A stretch of 34,988 bases of DNA from a bacterium (GTDB lineage: Bacteria > Calescibacteriota > Calescibacteriia > Calescibacteriales > Calescibacteriaceae). The stretch is from contig JAUQOU010000022.1 of the NCBI GenBank assembly GCA_030550715.1, positions 1 to 34,988 of the forward strand, in the 5' to 3' direction. The notes under the pieces were generated by a model, which did not search any database, had not been told where the DNA came from, and worked only from the letters and a program-made list of their open reading frames with translations. The position numbers were made by a program, and so were the translations under genes. Below are positions 7,514 to 14,463 of the stretch, one piece after another; the stretch's first letter is position 1; each line of letters opens with the position of its first letter.

Positions 7514-7894
7514 TCATGACTCTCCGCTACCTGTACCAGATTGCTGACTGCTGTAATAATCTATTATATAATTCCAAGCGATTGTCCATTTATCAACCAC
7601 ATGAGCGTTAGTTACTATTTTCCCGTCGCGAGATAAGATAACTCCTGAACCGAGAATTTCATATCTACTTGAACTCCACGAGCGGTCTTCAAGCCATATT
7701 TTAGTTCTTACCTCTGTGACGACCTTTTGTATATCTTTAATAATTTCCTGCTCTGACTTCTGTTTGCTTCCTCCACCACAAGAAAATGCAGAAAAAAGCA
7801 AGATCAAAAAAACAAATTTTGTTTTCAGAGCATTTATAAAACTATTTTCCCCTTCTGCTGAAACATTGCAGCAGAAAGAAATGAGTTTTTTCAT
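7514..7894 (-). CDS. Trypsin-like serine protease, N-terminal piece with catalytic His (ends at in-frame TGA)
   Basis: 126 residues. After an unusually long N-region (MKKLISFCCNVSAEGENS...) comes a hydrophobic segment, KTKFVFLILLFSAFSC, with Cys39 in a lipobox-like position followed by GGGSKQK, so a periplasmic lipoprotein is likely, although Phe at -2 is not ideal. The first half of a trypsin-like fold follows: GSGVILSRDGKIVTNAHVV, with the catalytic His98. The frame then runs into YYSSQQSGTGSGES and a TGA at 7514-7516; translation past that codon continues in phase into the Asp/Ser half of the same enzyme. The start is supported by GAAGGAAGGTGA upstream of the ATG. Nonsense mutation, sequencing error or recoding are all possible. 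Confidence 0.75.
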   Translation of the reverse strand: MKKLISFCCNVSAEGENSFINALKTKFVFLILLFSAFSCGGGSKQKSEQEIIKDIQKVVTEVRTKIWLEDRSWSSSRYEILGSGVILSRDGKIVTNAHVVDKWTIAWNYIIDYYSSQQSGTGSGES

Positions 7895-7935
7895 TCCGCT
7901 TCACCTTCCTTCAAAATTTTAATTTATGCTAAGAT

Positions 7936-8673
7936 TTACTTTTCTTGTCTAAATCCGCCACCACCTATTGTGAGACGTATAAAAGGTCCAGTCGGAGCAA
8001 CACTCGGACCGCCAGAAACAGCTACTCCGCTCATCCTCCAACTACCCATGAGAGGAGAAAAAATGTACCCTAGCCGAAGCCCAAAGTCCAATCCTCCCTC
8101 TCCTCTCTCACTCCTTCCCAATGCCAAAAAGTAATCCAAACCTACTGCAAGATTAACGAGAAAACCTCCAACCGAAACTACTGATTGCCCCCTGGGATTA
8201 CTCAGAAGGTCATCAAAAGAAGGTGAGATACCTTTCTCTGCTAATTCAAGAGAAATAGCTCCGCCACCGAGACCAAGTAATGGATAAACGCTCAAACCTT
8301 TTGTGTGATAAACAAGATACCCTACATTGAAAAAGCCGTACCCACCTCCAATTGAAGCCCTATAACCGATATTCTGTGTTTCCTTACTAAAAAATCCATG
8401 ACCTTCTCCACCTATGATAAATCTTTTGATTGTAAAGTGTCCTCCTCCACCAAGAGAGATAAAATTATTTGATACTTTCGGATATCCTTTGCTTTCTAAT
8501 TTTGTGTTCAGGGAAGAAAGGTTTATCATTTTTCCACCGAAAATAAAGTATCCTACTCCGCCTATTTTACTGGTTTGCCCAGAATCCTGGGCATACAGGT
8601 CAGAAGAGGAAATAATCAAAGCCATAACCACCAACAAAAACATACTTCTATTTCTTTTTGCTCTCTTATACAT
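7936..8673 (-). CDS. Outer-membrane beta-barrel protein (OmpW/OmpA-barrel-like)
   Basis: 245 residues with a clear Sec signal peptide (MYKRAKRNRSMFLLVVMALIISSS, predicted cut after LYA, before QDSGQ). The mature part is rich in Gly, aromatic residues and alternating beta-strand patterns (FIIGGEGHGFF, ASIGGGYGFFNVGYL, YPLLGLGGGAI, GLDFGLRLGYIF, GPFIRLTIGGGGF), typical of an 8-10-stranded barrel. There is no enzymatic motif. The start has a strong GGAAGGAGGTG six to eight bases before the ATG, and an AT-rich tandem repeat lies upstream. It precedes the split protease by 42 bases on the same strand, so the two may be cotranscribed. The specific function is unknown. Confidence 0.75.
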   Translation of the reverse strand: MYKRAKRNRSMFLLVVMALIISSSDLYAQDSGQTSKIGGVGYFIFGGKMINLSSLNTKLESKGYPKVSNNFISLGGGGHFTIKRFIIGGEGHGFFSKETQNIGYRASIGGGYGFFNVGYLVYHTKGLSVYPLLGLGGGAISLELAEKGISPSFDDLLSNPRGQSVVSVGGFLVNLAVGLDYFLALGRSERGEGGLDFGLRLGYIFSPLMGSWRMSGVAVSGGPSVAPTGPFIRLTIGGGGFRQEK

Positions 8674-8700
8674 ATTTTTTCACCTCCTTCCCAAAAATAA

Positions 8701-8733
8701 AAAATAATTTAAAAATAATTTAAAAATAAAAAA
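8701..8733. repeat. 11-bp AT-rich tandem repeat upstream of the outer-membrane protein gene
   Basis: AAAATAATTTA occurs twice in tandem at 8701-8722 and a third, degenerate copy follows. The tract lies just upstream of the Shine-Dalgarno of the 8673 gene and may contain its promoter. Confidence 0.5.
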
Positions 8734-8776
8734 ATATTATAGTAATTTTTTCAAACTCTTTTCGTCAATTTCTATT

Positions 8777-9093
8777 TTAGCTTTGTTTTTTTCGTATATA
8801 AACAACTTTTTTCTCCTCTGCTATCACATTTCCATCTTCATTTTTAATCTCAGCCCTAAAAGCAAAGTCGGCTTTACCGTTTTTATCAACGATTTGCTTT
8901 ATCTCACGTAATTGTAGAAACGAAGAGGCATCTTGACAACAAAAGTTCTGTAATCTTTTGATATATAAACAACTCGAATCCCGGCTCCAAGATAGGGAGG
9001 ATAAAGATTGAATAAAAAACGAAATAAAAATCGCTTCTGATCTTTCTTGAAAATTTCAAGCTTTCCCAGCATAATCAGATGGAGACGACTCAT
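8777..9093 (-). pseudogene. DUF4442-like (hotdog thioesterase-related) gene with internal deletion
   Basis: The N-terminal 60 residues (ending in GAGIRVVYISKDYRTFVVKM and PLRFYNYV) match my memory of the opening of DUF4442 proteins, which are hotdog-fold relatives of thioesterases. The frame then stops at once (TAA, 8899-8901). From about 8905 down to a TAA at 8777-8779 a second frame encodes REIKQIVDKNGKADFAFRAE and, further on, VIAEEKKVVYIRKK, which matches the C-terminal end of the same family. The middle third, where GTHFGGSLYAM-like motifs are expected, is absent, so the gene has lost roughly 50-60 codons and its phase. The start overlaps the rsfS stop as ATGA, which shows it was once the second gene of that operon. 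Confidence 0.7.
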
Positions 9094-9476
9094 AAGTTTT
9101 CGGGGATTTTTATCTGAGGGGCATCTGACCAGAGACCTTCAATATCGTAAAACCTCCTTACTTCTTCCTCAAACACATGGACGATAACATCATCTAAATC
9201 AAGAACATTCCACTGAGAAAGCGGATTAAAATCAGAGAACAAAACTGATATTTTCAGGTTTTTCATTTCTTCTTCAAGAGATTCTATGATGGCTTTTCTA
9301 TGATTAGAACTTTCACAGGTGCAGATGATAAAAAAATCAGTTATGTGATTGAAGTTTCTGAGGTCTATTACGACTATGTCTCTTGCTTTTTTATCCATTA
9401 ATTTTTTTATGATTTTTTGAATTTTGACCTGATCCGAAAGGAGTTTTACATTCTCTAAAAATACAACTTTTTCCAT
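9090..9476 (-). CDS. rsfS: Ribosomal silencing factor RsfS (YbeB/Iojap family)
   Basis: 128 residues. RsfS binds ribosomal protein L14 and blocks joining of the two ribosomal subunits when nutrients are short. Recognisable family segments are KARDIVVIDLRNFNHITDFF, the IICTCESSNHRKAI stretch and LSQWNVLDLDDVIVHVFEEE, with VRRFYDIEGLWSDAP closing the domain. The common neighbour nadD is absent. No Shine-Dalgarno precedes the ATG; TATTTT sits at -12 to -7, suggesting a leaderless transcript. The 3' end overlaps the start of the decayed DUF4442-like gene. Length and motifs are normal. Confidence 0.92.
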   Translation of the reverse strand: MEKVVFLENVKLLSDQVKIQKIIKKLMDKKARDIVVIDLRNFNHITDFFIICTCESSNHRKAIIESLEEEMKNLKISVLFSDFNPLSQWNVLDLDDVIVHVFEEEVRRFYDIEGLWSDAPQIKIPENL

Positions 9477-9482
9477 CGCTAC

Positions 9483-9488
9483 AAAATA
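9483..9488 (-). promoter_or_regulatory. Leaderless-type -10 box (TATTTT) for rsfS
   Basis: TATTTT at -12 to -7 of the ATG; no ribosome-binding site between it and the start codon. Confidence 0.45.
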
Positions 9489-9552
9489 GAGTTAAAAAAA
9501 GCGATTAATATATCTTTATTTCCCTAATTATTTTATTTTAGTTCCAAAAGTT

Positions 9553-11352
9553 ATGAAGGTGATTTTCAAAAACAAATTTGTTGAAATACTGTTAATCAAT
9601 GCGTTTTTGATTTTTCTTTTTCTCTGTGTCAAATCATACTCGTTCGCACAAACTGAAACATCAGAACCCCCAACAATAATTTCATTTATACCAAAAGAGA
9701 CATCAAGAGAAACCATAGAAATAAAAGGTGTTTCGTGTCCCCGATGCGAAGTTATAGTTGAAGTAAACGAAAACAAGTTCTCGACAAAAAGTGATGAAAA
9801 GGGAAACTTCTCAATAAAAGCAAAGCTTGAAAAAGGAAAAGAAAATATACTGAGAATATACTCGGTTTCAAAAAATAAAACATCAAAATTTTCTGAATAC
9901 AGAATAGTTCATAAGGAACTGCTGGCTCCAAAGAGCATAAAGGAGCCCCCATCAGTAGATTTAGGAAGCATACCACCGTTCACAAGAGAACCGGGAATAA
10001 CTGTATTTGGGAGAGCTTTACCGAAAATAAAAGTAGTTGCAAAAGGTGGTTCATCCCCCGCACAAGCGTTCTCAGACGAAAATGGCTACTTTGAAATTCT
10101 CGTTTTCCTCAAATTTGATCAGATGAATCAGATAGAAATATTTATGGAGGAAGAAGGAGGATTTCTATCCCCAGCGGTAAAATTCAATATATATCAGATA
10201 ACAAAAGCTCCACCAGCCCCAAAAATAGACACTTTCCCAGAATACACAAATAAAAGCAAGATAAAAATAAAAGGAGAAACTATTCCGGGAATAAAAGTCG
10301 TAGCCGAACTCCCAACAGGAGCAAAAATTGAAACAGTAGCAAACAAAGAAGGAATATTTGACTTAGAAACATCGCTAACTCCTAACTCGGAAAATCAGTT
10401 AAGTTTCTTTTCGGTTGATCCAGCTGGAAACATCTCCGCTCCCACGAGAATAAAAATATTTCAGGATTCAATACCTCCTGACCCTCCTAAGATAGAATTT
10501 TTTCCCTCACGCGTCTTTCAAGAAAAAATAACAGTTATAGGTAAAGGAGAACCTGAGACAAAACTAATAGCAAAAATCTTAGATAAAGAAATAGAGTTAG
10601 GAGAAGTAGGAAAAGTTGGGGACTTTGTTGTTCAGGTACCAGTTATGAAATACCAAAGGCAGGTGAGGAGAAACTATATACAGATTTTTTCAGAAGATAG
10701 GGCGGGAAACAGGTCTGAACCCACTATGATAATAGTAGATGCTCTCCCGGAAATAAAAAGATTATCAGTTGAACCGACAATAGGATTTCACACATTCACG
10801 GGAATATTTGAAAATTCATTTTTCGCAAGAATAGAAAATTCGCCCTATAAATTTTTCGGTCCCTCTTTTGAAATCCAGCTTCTTTACATTATGCAACCGG
10901 GAAGTGGATTAAGTGTTGGAGGGACATTTGGTAGTTCGTTTTCACGAAGCATAAGGTTTGAACCACCATTCTTGCAAGACCCAAATGTAAAAGTTTCAAA
11001 CCCCGAAGAAGTGTCAAAACTCTCTTTTGCAACAACATTTATTTTATTTTCTCCAAAATTTATTTTTCTGGCTGAAAGCTTTGATATATCTTTCGGGATA
11101 GATATTGGTCCGATATTCCTTGTAAAAAGTGCTCCAGAAGAAACAGAACAAGGGGTAGAGAGAATCAACAGATTATTTAATGGAATACTTCTCAGATTGA
11201 GTTCAAAGATAAGGTATTTTTTAACACCGGCTATCAGCGTATTCGTAAATCCTGCATTAGGATATGCTCCGATACAGAAAATAAATAGAGAAGGAGATAA
11301 AATAGATGCTGGGGGAGTGTACATAAATTTGGGAATAAGTTTTGGGCTATAA
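9553..11352 (+). CDS. Surface protein: four Ig-like repeats plus C-terminal beta-barrel
   Basis: 599 residues. A signal peptide (hydrophobic core LLINAFLIFLFLCV, likely cut after SFA, residue 32) is followed by four repeats of about 85 residues, at roughly 39-120, 131-214, 221-304 and 308-395. Each opens with Pro-Pro and a phrase like KIKIKGETIPGIKVVAE, followed by a KEGIFDLE-like strand, and the later ones end in DPAGN or DRAGN, as in bacterial Ig-like/carboxypeptidase-regulatory-like modules. The last about 195 residues (from near 404) switch to a barrel-like pattern (GFHTFTGIFENSFFARIE, FFGPSFEIQLLYI, GGVYINLGISFGL) and end in a C-terminal Leu. The protein is probably anchored in the outer membrane with its Ig stalk exposed. 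I recognise no named family for the whole. It is flanked by divergent rsfS and convergent rplP. Confidence 0.75.
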   Translation: MKVIFKNKFVEILLINAFLIFLFLCVKSYSFAQTETSEPPTIISFIPKETSRETIEIKGVSCPRCEVIVEVNENKFSTKSDEKGNFSIKAKLEKGKENILRIYSVSKNKTSKFSEYRIVHKELLAPKSIKEPPSVDLGSIPPFTREPGITVFGRALPKIKVVAKGGSSPAQAFSDENGYFEILVFLKFDQMNQIEIFMEEEGGFLSPAVKFNIYQITKAPPAPKIDTFPEYTNKSKIKIKGETIPGIKVVAELPTGAKIETVANKEGIFDLETSLTPNSENQLSFFSVDPAGNISAPTRIKIFQDSIPPDPPKIEFFPSRVFQEKITVIGKGEPETKLIAKILDKEIELGEVGKVGDFVVQVPVMKYQRQVRRNYIQIFSEDRAGNRSEPTMIIVDALPEIKRLSVEPTIGFHTFTGIFENSFFARIENSPYKFFGPSFEIQLLYIMQPGSGLSVGGTFGSSFSRSIRFEPPFLQDPNVKVSNPEEVSKLSFATTFILFSPKFIFLAESFDISFGIDIGPIFLVKSAPEETEQGVERINRLFNGILLRLSSKIRYFLTPAISVFVNPALGYAPIQKINREGDKIDAGGVYINLGISFGL

Positions 11353-11407
11353 GAAAAGGAAGGGAGCAATCGCCTATCTCTTTATGAAGCCAAGCGAGAA
11401 CGGGGGC

Positions 11408-11434
11408 AAAAAAGAAAATTCTATCAAGAATTTT
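11408..11434 (-). terminator. Intrinsic terminator overlapping the rplP stop codon
   Basis: On the minus strand, AAAATTCT / AGAATTTT (8-bp arms, 11415-11422 and 11427-11434, 4-base loop) is followed after one C by six T. The loop contains the TGA stop of rplP. The stem is AT-rich and hence weak, but the T tract is well placed. Confidence 0.5.
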
Positions 11435-11882
11435 GAGAGATGAGGGATTTTTGCTTTAGAGCAAGCCAGGGATTTTTTGGTACTATTGCGGTTTTATATT
11501 GAAGCTTATCTGCTGCGAGTTTCAGGGCTCTCTGAGCATCTACATCAGATACACCGTCTAACTCAAATATAACGGTTCCTGCTTTTACTCTTGCCTCGTA
11601 TCCGACAACGTCTCCCTTACCACCACCCATTCTCGTTTCAGCTGGCTTTTTCGTGACGGGACGCCATGGAAAAATTCTTATCCAGAGTTTAGCACTTGAA
11701 GGCAACGACCGAAGTATAGTAAGACGGCACGCCTCTATTTGTCTTGCCGAAATTCTCGCAGGTTCTAAAACCTTCAAACCCCATTTTCCAAAAACAACAG
11801 TGTATCCCCTTGATGCTTTTCCCCGCGTTCTTCCCTTCCTCCATTTTCTATATTTCATCTTTTTCGGTTGCAGAAGAGACAT
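11424..11882 (-). CDS. rplP: Ribosomal protein L16 (uL16), isolated from the S10 operon
   Basis: Large-subunit protein at the A/P tRNA-binding region. Typical L16 blocks are all present: QPKKMKYRKWRKGRTRGKA, GKWGLKVLEPARISARQIEA, RIFPWRPVTKKPAETRMGGG and KGDVVGYEARVKAGTVIFEL. At 152 residues it is some 12-15 longer than usual, mainly at the C-terminus (KQKSLISQNS). A strong GGAGG lies 9-10 bases before the ATG. In nearly all bacteria rplP sits between rpsC and rpmC; here it is alone, convergent with the Ig-barrel gene and divergent from dxr. A second copy in the S10 operon elsewhere is possible. Confidence 0.93.
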   Translation of the reverse strand: MSLLQPKKMKYRKWRKGRTRGKASRGYTVVFGKWGLKVLEPARISARQIEACRLTILRSLPSSAKLWIRIFPWRPVTKKPAETRMGGGKGDVVGYEARVKAGTVIFELDGVSDVDAQRALKLAADKLQYKTAIVPKNPWLALKQKSLISQNS

Positions 11883-12039
11883 AATTTCTCAACCTCCTTT
11901 TTGTATCATCTCTTAAAATTAAACTCAAATTAAAATAACAAAAACAAACAAAAGCAAATTACAAAATTAAAATCTTAAAGATAAGTTTAAGGATAAATCA
12001 AAATAGTTTGCCTGAAATTTTTTAAATTCTGCCAGAGCT

Positions 12040-12045
12040 TAAATT
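12040..12045 (+). promoter_or_regulatory. Leaderless-type -10 box (TAAATT) for dxr
   Basis: TAAATT at -11 to -6 of the dxr ATG, with no Shine-Dalgarno in between. No convincing -35 element is seen. Confidence 0.45.
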
Positions 12046-12050
12046 TTAGA

Positions 12051-13244
12051 ATGAGAAACAAAAAGAAAAAAAGAATAGCGCTTATAGGTTCAACCGGCTC
12101 AATCGGAACTCAATGCTTACAAGTAGTTGATTCTCTACCTGAAAAGTTTGAAGTTGTCGGGATTACAGCTATGACAAATTTCAAGCTTCTTGCAAAGCAA
12201 ATAATGAAGTATAAACCGAAGTATGTATGTATATCTCCGGAAAAAAGAGCAGACCTTGAAAGGGAACTCAAAGAAAGTTTGTTCAAAGCAAACTTTGAGT
12301 ATGCTGAAATTTCAGATATAGTCCGCAGAGAGGATATAGACCTCGTGGTCGTAGGAGTTCCGGGATTTGCTTCATGCGAGCCGGTTTTCAATGCAGTACG
12401 GGCAGGAAAAGAAATAGCAGTTGCATCGAAAGAAGCTATACTCTGCCTTGGGAAAATGCTCTTTGAAGAAGCAGAAAAGAAAAAAGCAAAGATACTCCCA
12501 GTAGATAGCGAACACTCATCGCTGTGGAAACTTATTGATTCTTACCCAAGAGAAAACATCAAGAAAGTTTATATAACTGCATCCGGAGGACCTTTTTGGA
12601 AGCATGATAAATCTAAAATAGAGAATGCTCCTTATGAAGAGGTCATCAAACATCCCGTGTGGAACATGGGCGTGAAAATAACAGTAGATAGCGCCCTTCT
12701 TATCAATAAAGCATTTGAGATAATTGAAGCATCATATCTTTTTGCAATTCCGCCGGAGAAAATCGGAGTCAAAATACATCCGGAAGCAATAGTCCATTCA
12801 GCAATAGAGCTGAAAGATGGAACTTTTATCATGAGCGCTCACTTCCCAGATATGAGAATTCCTATAATGTATGCTATGCTGTACCCATATGTTGAGGATA
12901 TTCCTTTTGAAATCCCTTCTATATGGGAAAAACCTCTGAATTTTTTTGAACCAGATTTTGAGAGGTTTCCATCTTTACTTTTAGGATGGAGATGCGCAAA
13001 ACTGCAAGAACCATTCCCATGCATACTCGTATCAGCAGATGAAGTAGCAGTAGAATACTTTATTTCAAGAAAAATAAGGTTCTGGGATATATACACAATA
13101 GTTGAAAAAACAGTATCGTATTTTGAGAAAAACAGAAAAGAACTTCCAAGCTCTATAACGAGTATTGAAGACGTCAAAAAAATTTACGAAATTTCAAAGA
13201 AAAAAGCAAAAGAAATAGCGGACTTACTGGTGGAAAAGACATAA
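12051..13244 (+). CDS. dxr: 1-deoxy-D-xylulose 5-phosphate reductoisomerase
   Basis: Second enzyme of the MEP isoprenoid pathway: NADPH- and metal-dependent rearrangement and reduction of DXP to MEP. At 397 residues it has the expected length. The NADPH-binding GSTGSIGTQ (13-21) is followed by the ASKEAI segment, the metal-binding PVDSEHSSLWKL, ITASGGPFW, HPVWNMGVKITVDSALLINK (usually HPNWSMG...DSATLMNK) and IHPEAIVHSAIELKDG. The flexible catalytic loop is present (NMG in place of SMG). It begins MRNKKKKRIALIGS; no other start fits better and a -10-like box lies just upstream. pyrR follows after 40 bases. Confidence 0.95.
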   Translation: MRNKKKKRIALIGSTGSIGTQCLQVVDSLPEKFEVVGITAMTNFKLLAKQIMKYKPKYVCISPEKRADLERELKESLFKANFEYAEISDIVRREDIDLVVVGVPGFASCEPVFNAVRAGKEIAVASKEAILCLGKMLFEEAEKKKAKILPVDSEHSSLWKLIDSYPRENIKKVYITASGGPFWKHDKSKIENAPYEEVIKHPVWNMGVKITVDSALLINKAFEIIEASYLFAIPPEKIGVKIHPEAIVHSAIELKDGTFIMSAHFPDMRIPIMYAMLYPYVEDIPFEIPSIWEKPLNFFEPDFERFPSLLLGWRCAKLQEPFPCILVSADEVAVEYFISRKIRFWDIYTIVEKTVSYFEKNRKELPSSITSIEDVKKIYEISKKKAKEIADLLVEKT

Positions 13245-13271
13245 AATAGATAGCACAAAGCCAAAATATTT

Positions 13272-13277
13272 TAAAAT
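13272..13277 (+). promoter_or_regulatory. Leaderless-type -10 box (TAAAAT) for pyrR
   Basis: TAAAAT at -13 to -8 of the pyrR ATG, no Shine-Dalgarno. pyrR could have its own promoter despite following dxr closely. Confidence 0.4.
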
Positions 13278-13284
13278 TTATCAG

Positions 13285-13821
13285 ATGAAAGTTATCTTCG
13301 GAGAAGATGTAATAGAAAAGTTCATCTCGGAGTCAGCCGAAATAATCGGTCAAGAAGAAGGGGAAAAATGCATCATAGGTATAAAAACAGGTGGTTTTAT
13401 TCTCGCAAAAAGAATTCACAATATACTCCAAAAAGAAAGTAAAGATGTAAAGATTGGATCGGTTGATATAACTTTCTGGCGAGATGACCTCTCACGTAAT
13501 CCTTACCCAATCGTCAAAGGTTCTGAAATAAACTTCTCAACAGATGACCTTATCGTCTTTTTGATAGATGATGTTATATATACAGGGAGAACCATACGAG
13601 CAGCTCTATGTGAAATTTTTGAATTCGGAAGACCAAAAATGGTAAAGCTTTTTACTCTGGTAAACAGAGTGGGAAGGGAAATGCCAATACACCCGGATTT
13701 TTTCTCTCTGCACATAAAAGTTGATGAGTCAGAAAGCATAGAGATACTACTCAGAGAAATGGGATTTGAAAAAGATATAGGAGTTGTAATAAAGAAAGGC
13801 GAAAAGATAAAAAGAGGTTAA
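13285..13821 (+). CDS. pyrR: PyrR-family phosphoribosyltransferase (bifunctional pyr regulator / uracil PRTase)
   Basis: 178 residues. It has the type I PRTase PRPP loop VFLIDDVIYTGRTIRAAL and the PyrR-typical GIKTGGFILAKRI, DITFWRDDLSRNPYP, EFGRPKMVKLFTLVNR and HPDFFSLHIKVDESESI segments. In many bacteria PyrR binds pyr mRNA and controls attenuation, with a weak uracil phosphoribosyltransferase activity. The usual YRDDL reads FWRDDL and the RTRG motif is KTGG, so RNA binding may differ. No pyr biosynthetic gene or attenuator is seen next to it, so the regulated genes must be elsewhere. Followed after 15 bases by the truncated winged-helix gene. Confidence 0.85.
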   Translation: MKVIFGEDVIEKFISESAEIIGQEEGEKCIIGIKTGGFILAKRIHNILQKESKDVKIGSVDITFWRDDLSRNPYPIVKGSEINFSTDDLIVFLIDDVIYTGRTIRAALCEIFEFGRPKMVKLFTLVNRVGREMPIHPDFFSLHIKVDESESIEILLREMGFEKDIGVVIKKGEKIKRG

Positions 13822-13836
13822 AATAATAAGTGAAAA

Positions 13837-14187
13837 ATGAAGACAAAAAGAGAAAAAATCATAGAAAAGGCAATAGAGATACTCAAGTCAAATCCTAATG
13901 GTGTTCGTTATTCAGATCTTGTGAGAAAAATACATGGAAACTTTCCAGAAATTCCTATTAACACAATCCATGGAACGGTTTGGAATTTAGATAGACGTAA
14001 GCCTGAGGAAATTTATAAAGCTGGACGAGGACTTTTCCGCCATGTTAAATTTAAAGAAGAAAACATTAGCGAAAAACGAGAGACCCATCAAAAGAGTATA
14101 AAAGAAGAGGATTTTTATGAGGCTTTTGCAAACTGGCTTGTAAATGGGATAAAAGAATACACTAAGGCGATACCATTTTTAAAATAA
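13837..14187 (+). CDS. Winged-helix domain protein, probably truncated
   Basis: 116 residues. The first 70 or so read as a winged-helix module: KREKIIEKAIEILKSNPNGV, the RYSDLVRKI helix, INTIHGTVWNLDRR and a GRGLFRHVKF wing. After a charged linker comes EEDFYEAFANWLVNGIKEYTKAIP. From memory, related archaeal and bacterial proteins of about 300 residues carry a nuclease-like domain beginning at that phrase (EEDFYEPFADWLVN...CTKAIPLGG), so the protein here appears cut at the start of its second domain. It stops 3 bases before the convergent acylase gene. It uses CGT and CCT codons more than its neighbours. Whether the remnant still binds DNA is unknown. Confidence 0.65.
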   Translation: MKTKREKIIEKAIEILKSNPNGVRYSDLVRKIHGNFPEIPINTIHGTVWNLDRRKPEEIYKAGRGLFRHVKFKEENISEKRETHQKSIKEEDFYEAFANWLVNGIKEYTKAIPFLK

Positions 14188-14190
14188 AAA

Positions 14191-14463
14191 TCAATCTCTT
14201 GTAAGAACGATGACTTTTTCAAAATTATCAAAGTCGGTCAATCTCTTGAACTTGATATAACCCCTACCAAAATATGTAGGGAGAAGGTCGTTAAAATGCT
14301 TTGATATATCTGGTTTTTGAAGGTCTTTTCCAAAACCAAATACCCCTCCAGGGAAGGCAAACTCAATAGAAAATAATCCGGTCTTATCATCTGGAACTGC
14401 GATAGACCTCATAGATGGTCCCCCTTGAATAAGGACCAATATCAAACAGAGATAAATTAGCAA
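14191..14463 (-). CDS. Penicillin-acylase-family protein, C-terminal piece (frameshifted)
   Basis: From the C5 tract at 14420-14424 (G5 in the coding sense) down to 14191, this frame encodes GGPSMRSIAVPDDKTGLFSI, then a HFNDLLPTYFGRGY stretch and a final FEKVIVLTRD, which read as the natural C-terminal end of the acylase beta chain. The nominal Met start upstream of the tract is a chance codon; the real upstream sequence is in the other frame (14387-16780). One extra G in the tract would give SRGGPSMRS without interruption. The stop is 3 bases from that of the convergent winged-helix gene. Confidence 0.7.
   Translation of the reverse strand: MLIYLCLILVLIQGGPSMRSIAVPDDKTGLFSIEFAFPGGVFGFGKDLQKPDISKHFNDLLPTYFGRGYIKFKRLTDFDNFEKVIVLTRD

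Noticed and set aside
7476-7516. Bacterial SECIS after the protease TGA
   Set aside because: Only a 4-bp stem with a 12-base loop can be drawn; too weak to claim recoding.
12001-12050. A classical -35/-10 promoter pair for dxr
   Set aside because: TTGCCT at 12008-12013 is 26 bases from the TAAATT box, too far for a standard promoter; only the -10-like box is kept.
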